Assembly: GCA_018296165.2 (NCBI GenBank)
Contig: JACKQL020000012.1
Span: 930,001 to 994,000 of the forward strand
Direction: 5' to 3'
From: Termitomyces sp. T153
Taxonomy: Eukaryota; Basidiomycota; Agaricomycetes; Agaricales; Lyophyllaceae
Length of the DNA: 64,000 bases
Positions 1 through 10,826 of the stretch are shown piece by piece. Position 1 is the first letter of the stretch, and each line of letters opens with the position of its first letter. The notes under the pieces are model-generated. The model was given only the letters and a program-made list of their open reading frames with translations. It did not search any database and had not been told where the DNA came from. The translations under genes and the position numbers were made by a program.

Positions 1-2430
1 AAGTAGCAAAGGTGTAATCAGGAATCTTTTGACAGTGGTGGTCACATGGATGTGCCACAGCAATGATGCCACAGTGGGGAGTGAAGCTGTGGAGAAACTG
101 TGAAGTAATTGTCTGTGAAATATGTCATAAGCTGTTCCACAGGGTTACATATCTCAGCATCAACAGATGAGGGTTTCATATCCAACCATTCCCTGCATGG
201 AATGGATATCAACTGGCAATTGTCCCTGGTATAAATAGATAAAATGACCTGCAATTATGCATTTAAACTTTTAAATAAAATCTATTGCCACTGCAATGTT
301 ATAGAATAAATCAAAATTAAACCACACTAGATTGTACTACCTATCCCATCCCAACTGTGTTGTAGCTCTTCAATCTGACAGCAGATGATATACCAACAAA
401 GTAACATGTTTGAGATTCCCTGGAGAAAGCTAGACAAGGTAGAAAACCAGTGATTTGGTGGATTTATATAAATTTATCTGTTATTGTGACCTTTTGTGCT
501 TTGTCATCAACACTGATGTGGTTAGTCAAAAATAAGAAGTTGATCTGGACATTGATAGAGACAAAGAAACAAATCAAGGGACAACAAACACTTTGGCTGG
601 TCACCTCGCTTCCACACACATTACCTCTTACAGTATTGTGACCAAAATGTTACTCATAACTCCAATGTAAATGTCCACCCAGATTTCAGAGATTTAGATT
701 TTAGTCCGCTAGGAGCATTTTCTAACAACCTACCTTGTCCTTTACAACCTTCCACTTTATCTGACATGAATGAAGCACTGAAAATCAATGATCAAGGTTC
801 ACTCTCAGACTTTAGTGATTATTCATCAGACAAAAAGACCCATGCAAGTGGCATGTCTTGACACAATCAAAGAAGGAAAAATTACACCAACATTGACAAT
901 GGCCCTCATCAATCTTGGACTCCCTTGACAAAACAAGTCACAGGAAATGATCCTTTTGCAGACCCATTTGCTCATGATGTGACAGTAGGACCATCCAAGA
1001 TATGGTAAGTCATCAGAACAAAAGACAATGTAATTACTATTCCAGATGGCCCAGAATAATTAGATGAGCACTTGATGCTAGCTGTCAAATGATTTAAGAT
1101 AAGATAAGATAATGACAATAAACAGGACTGATCATGATGATACAATCCATTTGAAAATATCAATACACTTGCATTTTCCTCTGAAAAAAGTGGGAGGATC
1201 AATGATACATTAATTCAATACATTAATGTATTAATGATTAAGAAATGCTGCTTTGAAATCCTCCCCCAGATACTTTCTTTGCTGTTGCACTATGTACATA
1301 CAAAATATTACTTCACTAAGTAAACCCTTTATTATGTGTGCAACTACTCTACTGTTTAGAGGAGATTCTTGTGATTTTTGAATTGTTTGATATTTTGATG
1401 AAGCCATGTAATTACACTTTGATAAATTCTCTGTGTAAAACTGCTTCCAAATACTTCCCTAGATACTTTCTTTGCCATTATGCATGTACAAAGTAAAACT
1501 TCACTATTTGAACTTCTACATCACCTTCAACACTTTGACTGTTTTGTGTAAAATACATTGTTGTAACAAACAAGAAAAACAAAGTGAGAAAATAGATGAA
1601 GAAAACATTTAATTATGTGTGCATTTACTCTTTAAAGAAGATTCTCGTGATTTTCAAATCATTTGATATTTTAATGAAACCGCACTGATGCGCTGTAAGA
1701 AATTCTCTGTGAAAATAATGTAAAATGCGTACCCATTCCTCATGTTTGAAAACAAATTTGTGGTCATTAAAGCTGTGAACTTCTACTGTTGTGTGCTGAA
1801 CAATTGTACGCATAGCCATCCATTGAAAACTTGTGCCACCTGTTCCATAGCTCCAAACACACTCATTCTTCTTCAACGTGTGAAATGTTGTGACCATCGT
1901 GTTACTGGTGCTATAGCTGCGTAGAGTATGATATTTTGACACCATGTGTGAATGATTGCAGGTCCTGCACGGTGCAATGGCATTTTGTTGCATCAATGAT
2001 GGAGATTACTTACTGCCAAGATAAGAAAAGTACATTGAGATTAATCAGAACATCAGGATACTTCTCAATGATGGATATAAGTCCTTTTTTTGCTTGTTGT
2101 GATGAGGCTACATTATAGATACGAGGGCAAAACAAATGAACAATTCTGAACATTGTAGAGATGTAAGAAATTTGGACAGTTGTCGTCCAGCACAATGGAA
2201 GTTTGTAAATGATAGATAAATCGTCATAAACGAGTGCCGTGGACATGTGGGTAACCATATAATAATGGACACGAAAGCTACAATATAGAAAGAGCACACT
2301 TGCCTTGTGAAAGCTACAATACACGTAGATCACATGTCCAAATGACAATGTCACCTGATGTTGTGCCATTGCTACTTTTTTTCCAACCATCATTTATTTT
2401 ACCTTGGTACTTTAGATTTATAATTAATAT
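1..2430. other. AT-rich degenerate region, probable decayed repeats
   Basis: This stretch is clearly more AT-rich than the rest of the window and has no frame that can be followed with plausible introns. A weakly coding-like piece on the + strand at about 640-870 can be read as an acidic, serine-rich peptide, but it runs into stops and I recognise no family. Diverged repeated blocks are visible between 1260 and 1720. Composition changes abruptly near 2435-2470, where a GC-rich block begins. I interpret the region as old transposon debris. No transposase, reverse transcriptase or terminal repeat is identifiable. Confidence 0.5.
1260..1725. repeat. Diverged tandem duplication in the AT-rich region
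   Basis: The phrase agatactttctttgc occurs near 1267 and again near 1463. A longer block beginning attatgtgtgca, followed by gattct(t/c)gtgattttt and tttgatattttgatgaa, occurs at about 1331-1410 and again at about 1612-1680. The spacing is about 195 bp in one case and about 280 bp in the other. The copies are therefore neither exact nor evenly spaced, which suggests an old tandem duplication followed by indels. Confidence 0.5.
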
Positions 2431-3988
2431 GCAAAGAGTAGCGGGCATTGCGGCCGCAGAGGGCGCCCTTGACGGTTGAAATTCTATGTAGATATAAATA
2501 GTCCATTGATCAGATCAAATGACAGCTTTCGGACCGTCTAGACCGGATACCTTCAGAAATTGATCTCTACTTTTAGATTTCCTGCAGAACCCATTCTCAC
2601 AGGGCCTCAGGTCTCATGCTGTGAAGCTTGCTGACTCTCAGCTTCTCCAGTCACCACCACGCTCTGAATTGACACGATTTCTTTGGCAGGCTCTTGTTTG
2701 ATCAGTCTTTTTTTTCCTTTTCATCTCTGCTTCAGCCAATCTACACAGACGAACATTATATGTGTGCTGTGCGCGCCGCTCAATGACTCAGAAGAGAGAT
2801 CGAGAATGCGTCCAACTTGTTCCCCACGCACATATGTCAATACGATTCACCCGCATCAACCCATTCTTCCATCAACGAGCGCAATTTTTCGATTTCGCGA
2901 TGAAGTATTTCGAAGGGGCAGCAACGGCTCAATCTATCGCTTCTCGTCATTGCTCTTTTTGCTATTGGTGCCTCCCGAAATCTGCCCTCTATATCTACTA
3001 ATGATATCCGTATCACCGTGTTGCGTCCGTACGAGAAAAGAGTAGCTTAGCGCGAACATTTGAATGTCGCCTGTGCTATCATACTCCTTGGTGATAGCTA
3101 CATATTATCAAGCACTTGCGATAAATGTCGTCCGTCCTCTGCTCCGGTTCAAGATATACGCTGCAGTTGCTCCATACCTTGGATTTGCATACACAACCCA
3201 AGGGCAATTAATGTGTGCACTCTGCTGGCCAAGGTGGCAATCGCACGACCTTCACGCTCGCTCAAAATCCCCGATCACATCCCCATTACATGTAGCGAGC
3301 GACATTGCAAGCTCAGCCGACGTACCCGGGTTCTAGGAAAAGCTGTTTCTTCTTCGACCTGGTACATCACTTTTTCTGCCACATTGATCAACAAAATCTA
3401 CAGCGACAAAGATGTCGTTCTTGCAACGATCTGCAGAGCCCGCCGATGGTGACCTGCCTTTATCCGGTCACGGCCTTCTGTAAGAGTAGCTTCTTTTCAC
3501 GCCTCCGTTCTTTCGAAGAAAAGTGGCTTATGGTCGCTCGCCGATACCTGTCATCGCTCTTAGGAAAGCTTTCTTTTCGAAGTGCCTTCTCTCATTGAAT
3601 TTGAATCGGCTGAAGCGGAAATGTAGACACAATCAGTGAGTTTCAAAAGATAGTAGTCCAATATTAATCAGTGTTCCTCGAATTTGACTTACAGTCTTTC
3701 TTATTTGTCACCATCCTGCTGGTGTTCTCACGTAGTTTTTGTCACGTCCGAGTCAAAATCCCAGAATTTCGAGTGGAGGGAGGGAGGCTACGATCGCTAT
3801 GCCATGTCTACTATTGCAAGGAAAAATAGCTTCGATACTGCCAGAATTGGAACGGTATATGACTAGAAGGAAGTTTGATTAGATTATATAGGACACGACG
3901 GGGATAACCGATCAATTTATGTAGGCGCGGGTTCTTTCTCTGATGTATAAATATTGCGCTAGAGAAATGAGCGTTTTCAAAGTCCCTC
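2431..3988. other. Intergenic region without a recognisable gene
   Basis: Base composition returns to normal after 2435, but no open frame here shows a recognisable domain or a convincing exon chain. Several frames of 60-130 codons occur on the + strand at 2683-3600. They overlap each other, lack family signatures and have no good splice pattern. The last 100-200 bp presumably contain the promoter of the Arb1-like gene that starts at 3989. Confidence 0.4.
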
Positions 3989-6217
3989 ATGGCCACCCTT
4001 TCCCTATCTAGTGCTGTTGATGATCGTCTGACCTTTCCGCCTTTCCCTATGGCGCCGCCAGGCGTGACGATCATCCCGTTCAAGGACTTCAAGGAACGTG
4101 GAATCCAGATGTTTCCAGAGAACGATGACATCGAGCGGGACGGACTTGGAATTCCGACCATCGAGCTAAACAAACGACATGATACAGATCAATGTAAAAC
4201 TGAGACGAAGAAGAAGAAGAAAGCTGAGCTCCTGCCGATTCAGAAGACACTCTCAGCCCCTGGGGCACGCAAAGAATGGTGGGATATCTGGATGGAGACC
4301 GAAGATTCCAAGCTCAAGATGACCGGACCATATGACCCGTGAGTCTCGTTTCCTCATACAATGATGGCAGGATAATCTACAAATGCTGCTCTTCAACTGT
4401 CACGATCGACCCTGTCTCATGCGAAGTACTGAATGACTTCTTCAACAGACACACCTCTCCCCTTGATAGGCTCTACGAAGCTGCAGCTGATTTTCGCAAG
4501 ACTAGGACTTGGCCACAAGGACCAACAGGCATTGCTACGTCTTGGGATCAAGTTTGTAACGCCTGCATATCTCATGAAAACTCGATCCAGCTGACATCTG
4601 ACCAAGTTTCGCCTCTTCATTGGTCTTTTGTCGAATACCCCTGTGTGGACTCGAACAGACAAACCCCAACTCGAAGATGAGCCCGAGTCCTCCGATGATG
4701 AGGCTGAGTTTGCGAAAGAACAGACGATCGAAGCGCAAACCAGCCGCAGTGGATCCAGGAGGCCTCCGCCTCCCCGTGTACGCGCCCGTCCTCCTTATGC
4801 ATTGTATGGCATGGAGCCCATCCCCGTTAGTAACGACCAGGAAGTTAAGACTCTTTTGAACAATGAAAACGTTCGCCGCGAAGAACAGATGATCGAATTT
4901 CTTAACGATCCAGAGTTAAAGATGAGGATCTTTCTGTCATCATACATGCGCAAACAGGGGCTTATTTGGTAAGAAAATGATCGCCTTAACATGAGGTTCA
5001 TTGGTCGAATTAACTTTCTACAAAGGACTGACAAAAACCTAATCAACATCCCGCGCCTTGTCGAGTTCTTCGTCCGTTTCCTAATTCGCAACCGTGTTTT
5101 TCCTGAACCCGATTTCGACCGTGAGCTTAGACGCTCTTTGACCGTCATTGAACTTGCGGAAAAGGAACTCATTTTGACGTCCAAGATAGCCAAGCAAATC
5201 CCAGATGATTTCAGCAAAGCTTGCTTCGAATGCTTTGGACGCAAGTCTGAAGGGTACAAGCAAATTGATCCTATCACCGAAGCCGATAAACCTTGGCCCA
5301 CAAAGATGGAAACCGTAGAAACCTCATCGATGAAGGATGAGTCTTCCGAGTGTGCAGAGCCTGACGTTAAGCGGCCTAAATTGGATGACGAGACGACTCA
5401 TGCCAAGACGGCAGTGGACAAATTCGAAGACGAGTTAAAGGCAGCAAACGTCGAGGTGATCAAGGTCGACGATAGCGCACTTATGAAAGAATCCGAGCAG
5501 TTGCAGATTATCAGAGATAATATCAACCCAGATATCGAAGCTGTACCTACGTGGGCCAAAAGCGAGGGCTGGGGACTGAATTCCGACGACCCTGATCCCT
5601 GGGCGATACCTATCGTAGACTGGGATCCCATAGTCAAACCATCGCTCTTGCCATTCCTGGGCCCTACTGCTTTACCGATCACACACACCTCTGGTATTGT
5701 CGAGTGTTCCGTACGACGCGTGAAGTCGTACTCAGAATCACCTCCTCCCGCAACCTTACCAAAATCAGCTCTGACAAAGGAGGAGGACCCAGATGCAGTA
5801 GAGATCGAGCTCGAGCGACACTTTGCGAAAGTGGTGCTCTCACCGTGGGCTGGATGGGATGATTACAGTGATGAGATGCCTCATATGGCCAAACCGCGTA
5901 TTCTTGAAACATCTTCGGGCCCGATTCATGGTGTCGTAGGTGCCGACGGTCAAGTGGAGCCTACTGCGGGAGCAGCGGCAACACCAGCAGAGAATCCCCG
6001 AGCACATGACCCTTTGAACGATGATATTACGCTTCTGGTTGAACCTGCGCTGTTACCCTTACTTAGCCCTGGCATAGGACTCGGCGGAACGTGGGTACAA
6101 TTGGCTAGAATTCAAGACCTTGGATGCGACAAGAAGAAACAGAAATTGAAGAAGATCACTACGAGATATTGGTACATTGACGAGCTCGTCTTGACCTTGC
6201 CAAGCTACCATACTTGA
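3989..6217 (+). CDS. arb1: Argonaute siRNA chaperone complex subunit Arb1-like protein
   Basis: Predicted exons are 3989-4338, 4449-4551, 4607-4968 and 5026-6217, giving 668 aa; the introns are 110, 55 and 57 bp with GT-AG ends. The order of motifs matches basidiomycete Arb1 proteins: GLGIPTIEL followed by an acidic/Lys-rich linker, then EWWDIWME, SPLDRLYEAAADF, WDQFRLFIGLL, and the core block RIFLSSYMRKQGLIW...VEFFVRFLIRNRVFPE. Arb1 belongs to the ARC complex, which in fission yeast holds duplex siRNA with Argonaute and supports heterochromatin formation. The C-terminal part (about residues 350-668) is acidic, low in complexity and poorly conserved, with no domain I can name. The start is the first ATG of a frame continuous with the conserved N-terminal motif. 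Family assignment is from remembered motifs, so function is inferred. Confidence 0.72.
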
Positions 6218-6812
6218 ACTAGGAGTTCGTATTATGCTCTGAAATGTAGCATCGGGTTGCAAATACTTGGGGAAATTCAGTATAGGACCACCAGTGCTCT
6301 CCGAAGAAATATAATTTATGCTGTGGATGGCACAAGCCATATACAGTCGTGACGGCGGGAAGCTTGAATAAAATTATACCTGCGTCCTTACTGCGTAATA
6401 GGGCGCCTTGATTTTATGAACGTACTTGTCTTCATACACCTCGATATTGTACACGTGGAATAAGTAATGTAGTGTTTCTTGATATGATAACTTCAAATTG
6501 TCAATATACGAGAAAAGTTTTCATTTGTTGCGGCGAACGTTGTATGTATAAGTCCTGCGGGAGACCGCGCAACAATTAGTTAAAGTATCTGTCTAACTTG
6601 GGTGTGTTACTCTTCTGTCAACAGCTGGGGGTATTGAATTATATATGACATAAATACTAGTAAGTGATTGACAAGGTACGAACTGAGCACAATTTCTACA
6701 TGTAAAGGGAGGAACATTTGCAAAAATGAAAGCGAAATCCAAACATTGGAGAGTTCAATAGCGAAGCGGTGACGACAGACAGAGTCACAGGGAAATCAAT
6801 GTAAATTTGATG
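6218..6812. other. Convergent intergenic region; 3' flank of module A1
   Basis: No gene is seen between the convergent ends of the Arb1-like gene and A1. The part from about 6812 down to about 6490 is still recognisably similar, in inverted orientation, to the sequence after the A2 stop (62290 to about 62610). The duplicated module therefore includes roughly 300 bp of 3' flank. Shared stretches include tcaaattt just past the stop and a ccccagc...acagaa...acacacc(c/t)aagttagac run. Confidence 0.5.
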
Positions 6813-9800
6813 TTAGTAGTCCCGTCGGCGCTCGCGTATAGATTCCTCGATTGTTTTATGACGTCTAATGGCTTCTCTTAAAGCTGACAATCGATCTGCT
6901 TTCTTCAAACCTTTCGGATGCGGAGTTGAATATGTGACTGGGCCACTGCATCGATGTCGAATGGCTTCCAATTGTCGGTGCAAGAGCAACTGGTAGGCCA
7001 AATCTTTCGATTTGAGCTTCTTCAAGTTCAGCTCAGATTCGCCTTTCAGTCGTGGAACAATGTCAGCCTTTTGAAGGCCAGGAATACTCACACCCCAGTC
7101 ATTAGACAATTCCTCTTCTTCCTTCAATCGAGACTGCTGTATCGCTTTCTTCCAGGCAAAATGGAGTCCACGTTCGATCGGCCCTCCGAGTTTTGATAGA
7201 TTGTGGACCGGAATGATGCAGATGTCGTGGGGATCCTTCGGATCGTAATTGGGATCGTTGTGAAGTGTTATGGCGACATCCTTGATTCTTTCGCAGGTTG
7301 TACTGTAACATTCGGCCGGAAAGACAAAAAGTCCACGAAGAACACTGTTGTATCGAGCTTCTTGTTGATTGAATCGTTGAGGAAAGTGGCGAAGTGCATA
7401 AATAGTGCGTTCTAAAAGATTATTGGGACCTTTGACATTTCCATTCGACTGCATTTGGCATTGAGCCATAGATAGGATGAATAGTAGAAAGAGATTCTCG
7501 TACATCTGTCCAGAAATACTGTGGAGTAACGGTACGGATCGCTTGCTTGATATCCGCTTCTGCTGAGAAATCCAGGGACCTGGCTCTATGCTTGATTTGT
7601 AATGCTACAGTGATGATCGCTCCCGTGTGTTCAAGCTGCAGACGGAACATTATACCCGGACCAAATTGCTCCATAGGAAATAAAAATGGCGCCTTATGCC
7701 ATCCAGCAAGCCATTGGAGGTTCCCCTCATATTCCTGATAATCCCCCTTACCTTTTGACGCTTTATATCCAAGCAAATGGCTGGGTGAACTTGGCCCCAA
7801 CTCCAAGCGTCCAGAATATTGGGAAAACTTGGTCTCGATGGGATATCGAGAAGGCGCAACTCTGAAGGCCCTAGAAGAATCATGCCAACATGACACTAAT
7901 CGAGCTCTTTGTCCTGCTAAGCCTCGGTCGATTCCTGTGTCGGCAAAATCAAAAATGCGCGAGAGCTGAGTGAAATTTCGGAAAGCCTCGGCAAGGATCA
8001 GTGCTGTATAACGCTCCACCACATTTCCAACAGGGCTATGCTTTCCTAATTGTTCAAAAAAGTAATTGTATCGCTTTTTGCTTAGATCCTCTTGTGAATT
8101 GAGCCAGATATCTGCTGCAAGATATGCCAATGGCTCATCCAACAGAGGCATTCCATCCTCTATCTTAGACCCTGGGAATCGAGCGAAGCCACATTCTACT
8201 AAGTCGTAGTTGGTCACTTTTATGGTTGCTGAAAAGTCCAAGTTTCCAGTCATAAGTCGCTCGTAAGTCATACTCTGTACGCTGTCCATGAGGGCATATT
8301 TTATTCTCGAGACTATAGAACATGGAATTATTCAGTTTGCTGAGTTAAGATCTCAACCTAACTGACCTCGTTCATAGTCAAAGGGACACAGCCGAGGAAG
8401 ATTCATTGTGATGATGGGCTCTTGCTCCTCCCAATACTCTCCGTCCAATGGAACAAAGTTACTAATGGCTTGAACGCAATGCGAAAGAAGTCGATGAAAA
8501 CTTTGAAAATTATTTTGAATAGTCAATTGAACATAAGCTGAAATGAAGCGCGGCCTGATGTGAGAGGGACTTGATAAGGACCGTATATGGATTTTGTATA
8601 TCAATGCACTTACCGTCCCCAAAACCAATAACGTGCACGTTCGATTAGTTCAACCCCGCTGGGCGTCACTAAATAGGATCCAGGAAGATATTTAGCTAGG
8701 AAGATTTGGATCGTTTGATGATCCGCCCATGACCCGGTACTCGTTACTCCATCATTGATATCCGCTTGCTTTCCGACGGTCGAGTCCAGGGCGTCCACAA
8801 GAAGTTTACGATTGATTGATGTGCCGGTGATTATAGTTCTGAGTCTGTACTTCTCAAGCCATGGTCGTATCATGGCGCGTAGCACCGGGCGGTTCATACA
8901 CCCTGTGTCAGCATCACGAAAAGCTTGGGGCCATGCCCCTACAGCAGCTTGAGCTTCATCGACAACGCAGTACAGAAGGGCTTTGGGGTCTAGCTCCAGG
9001 ACTGCCTGGCTGCAGGCCATTAGTAGACGGCCGCCGATTTCTGCAAGCTCTAGAGCATCTACTATGGTGCATAAAACACAGGTGAGCTCTTGTAATAGGT
9101 CCAGGCTATCTTGGTCGTCTCCGAGAAGACGCGTGTCGAGTTGGACAAAGAGCCAAGATTTCATGAGAGTTTTGAGCCACTCTTTCCTGAGATGTAGAGG
9201 CTGATTGCTCAAGCTTTCTCGGCGCCTAGCAGTCATGAGGAAGCAAGAGAAGACCAGTAGGCGAGCAACCATGACAGCGTGAAAGCATCGTGTTGCAATT
9301 CTGTCATTCTTCCGGAGCTTTCCAGAAAGTTCATTGACTTCTGGGCAATCGTTTAGGATAAATATGTCATCAGGGAGGGTTGGGAGGTGACTCTGGAGTC
9401 CTTGTTTAGCCATACACCCCGATTCGGAAATGACAGTCATAATGTCGGACGATCCGATCTCGTCCATTCTTCTTTTACAGGTAAAGTAAAATCCCCACTC
9501 CGAGCATAAACCTTCGAGTACTAGCCGTGTTTTTCCAGAACCAGATGTATTTAGAAAAACCCTGATGTAAAATCATCAGATCAATCGTTATAATCTAGGT
9601 TTTGAAAGCCTACGAGTGTAAATTCACGTCTTTGGGACCAAGAAAAATAGATTGAATCCTTTCTTCACGATCTGGCCACTTTTCCATTTCAGCGCTTTTA
9701 TGTCGGTTCAATGGCGTTCCTTGATCTTTACCGAGTTCGTGAAGAAGTAGACATGGTTTGCCATGCAGAATCGGAATGTTGAGAGCGTTGCAGTGATCGA

Positions 9801-10098
9801 GGAGCACATTATCTGCAATATTGGGTATCCACGGATCGATTATTGCGATTTCGTTATTGAAAATTCTTTCAAGACGGCCAATAGCGTGTTTCACGAGGTC
9901 GTCAAACTGACTGGCACGCCGCATAGGGTCAGTCTCAACGATGCTCAAGCACATTGACGATGTCTTAGGGGCTGATAGATACAAATATGAGACAATTCAC
10001 GCAAAATGAAGGATTGACTGACCAGAACTAGTGATTGTGTTGTACAGATTATTCCTCTCTTCATAAAAGACGTCTTCTAATGGTCTTCTAGTGCGCAT
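6813..10098 (-). CDS. A1: Crinkler-like P-loop NTPase/REase-fold protein, catalytic Asp lost
   Basis: Exons in order of translation are 10098-10023, 9971-9614, 9561-8614, 8554-8367, 8312-7504 and 7448-6813, giving about 1004 aa. It has an N-terminal domain, a Walker A motif (NTSGSGKTR), a Walker B motif (LLYCVVDEAQAA), a sensor-like ITGTSI, and TPSGVELIER followed by an Arg-containing GRPRF. The C-terminal region has a PD-(D/E)XK-like layout: an ERYTALILAEAF helix, GP-x-IMFRLQL, and TVALQIKHR. This is the domain order of CR (Crinkler-RHS-type) NTPase-nuclease proteins. In the GPD position the Asp is replaced by Gly (GGT here, GAT in A2), which should abolish nuclease activity. The start is uncertain: the two upstream ATGs available to A2 are not usable here, leaving 10098 as the first in-frame ATG. 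It lies head-to-head with B1. Confidence 0.72.
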
Positions 10099-10826
10099 GT
10101 TCAGATTGAGAAGGCAAAGTGTTATGAAGTTCTGGAGTAGAAATTTCTGGCGAGCAAACGTTATCCATCGCCCAGAATATGAAGTACTTTGATCATCTAC
10201 ACCCACAGTTGATACTGATCCACAAGTCTGCTTGGAGAGCTTGTTCTTTAACAATGGCAAGGCAGGATAAGACACTACAAATGACGGCTGTCGTTTAGAA
10301 CAAAAAGGTCCGCATACACTTGTTATTGTGTACGCCTACAGATACAGAGATTATTTTGCCCATGACACCTCCGTTCTTTTCCACACTGCAACTTATCACG
10401 GAGGAACAGCTGATGGCAAGAAACGAGAACAAATGTAGTGTAAGTAAGCGCATCCCGCCGGCTCCTGCATGTATGTATTACTTATCTGGATGCGCTCTGT
10501 AGAAATACAGTACTATGTAGATATATAAGTCTACCTACAATGTTCTAGATCAAAAGTTTGATTTCATTGCACAGATGAATGCTTACAGTTGGCAAAGATA
10601 GAAGGCGTCAGAGGTAATAAGGAAGGCAAATTGACAGGTATAGAGTGGATTGTGAACTCAAAATGCCTCGTGAGGGGTGAAAACACGTCGTGGGGACGGC
10701 GGTGTCACAGGAACCTTCATCACGCTTGTCGGAGTTCGGACACGGGACTGCGTTTGTTTCTTCAACCCTCAGCATCGCCACAAATCTACTCGTCCTCTGA
10801 GAACGCCTCCAGCATTCAAGCTTCTT
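10099..10826. promoter_or_regulatory. Divergent promoter region between A1 and B1
   Basis: About 730 bp separate the proposed starts of A1 and B1. The part next to A1 is recognisably similar to the region upstream of A2; shared phrases include atgatcaaagta and gggcgatgg. The divergent control region was therefore duplicated along with the genes. Relative to B2, the upstream ATG of B1 has become ACG at about 10803, leaving 10827 as the first aligned ATG. I see no clear TATA box. Confidence 0.5.

Noticed and set aside
1625..1996. 123-codon minus-strand frame as a possible transposase fragment
   Set aside because: No catalytic motif or relation to any transposase family could be seen.
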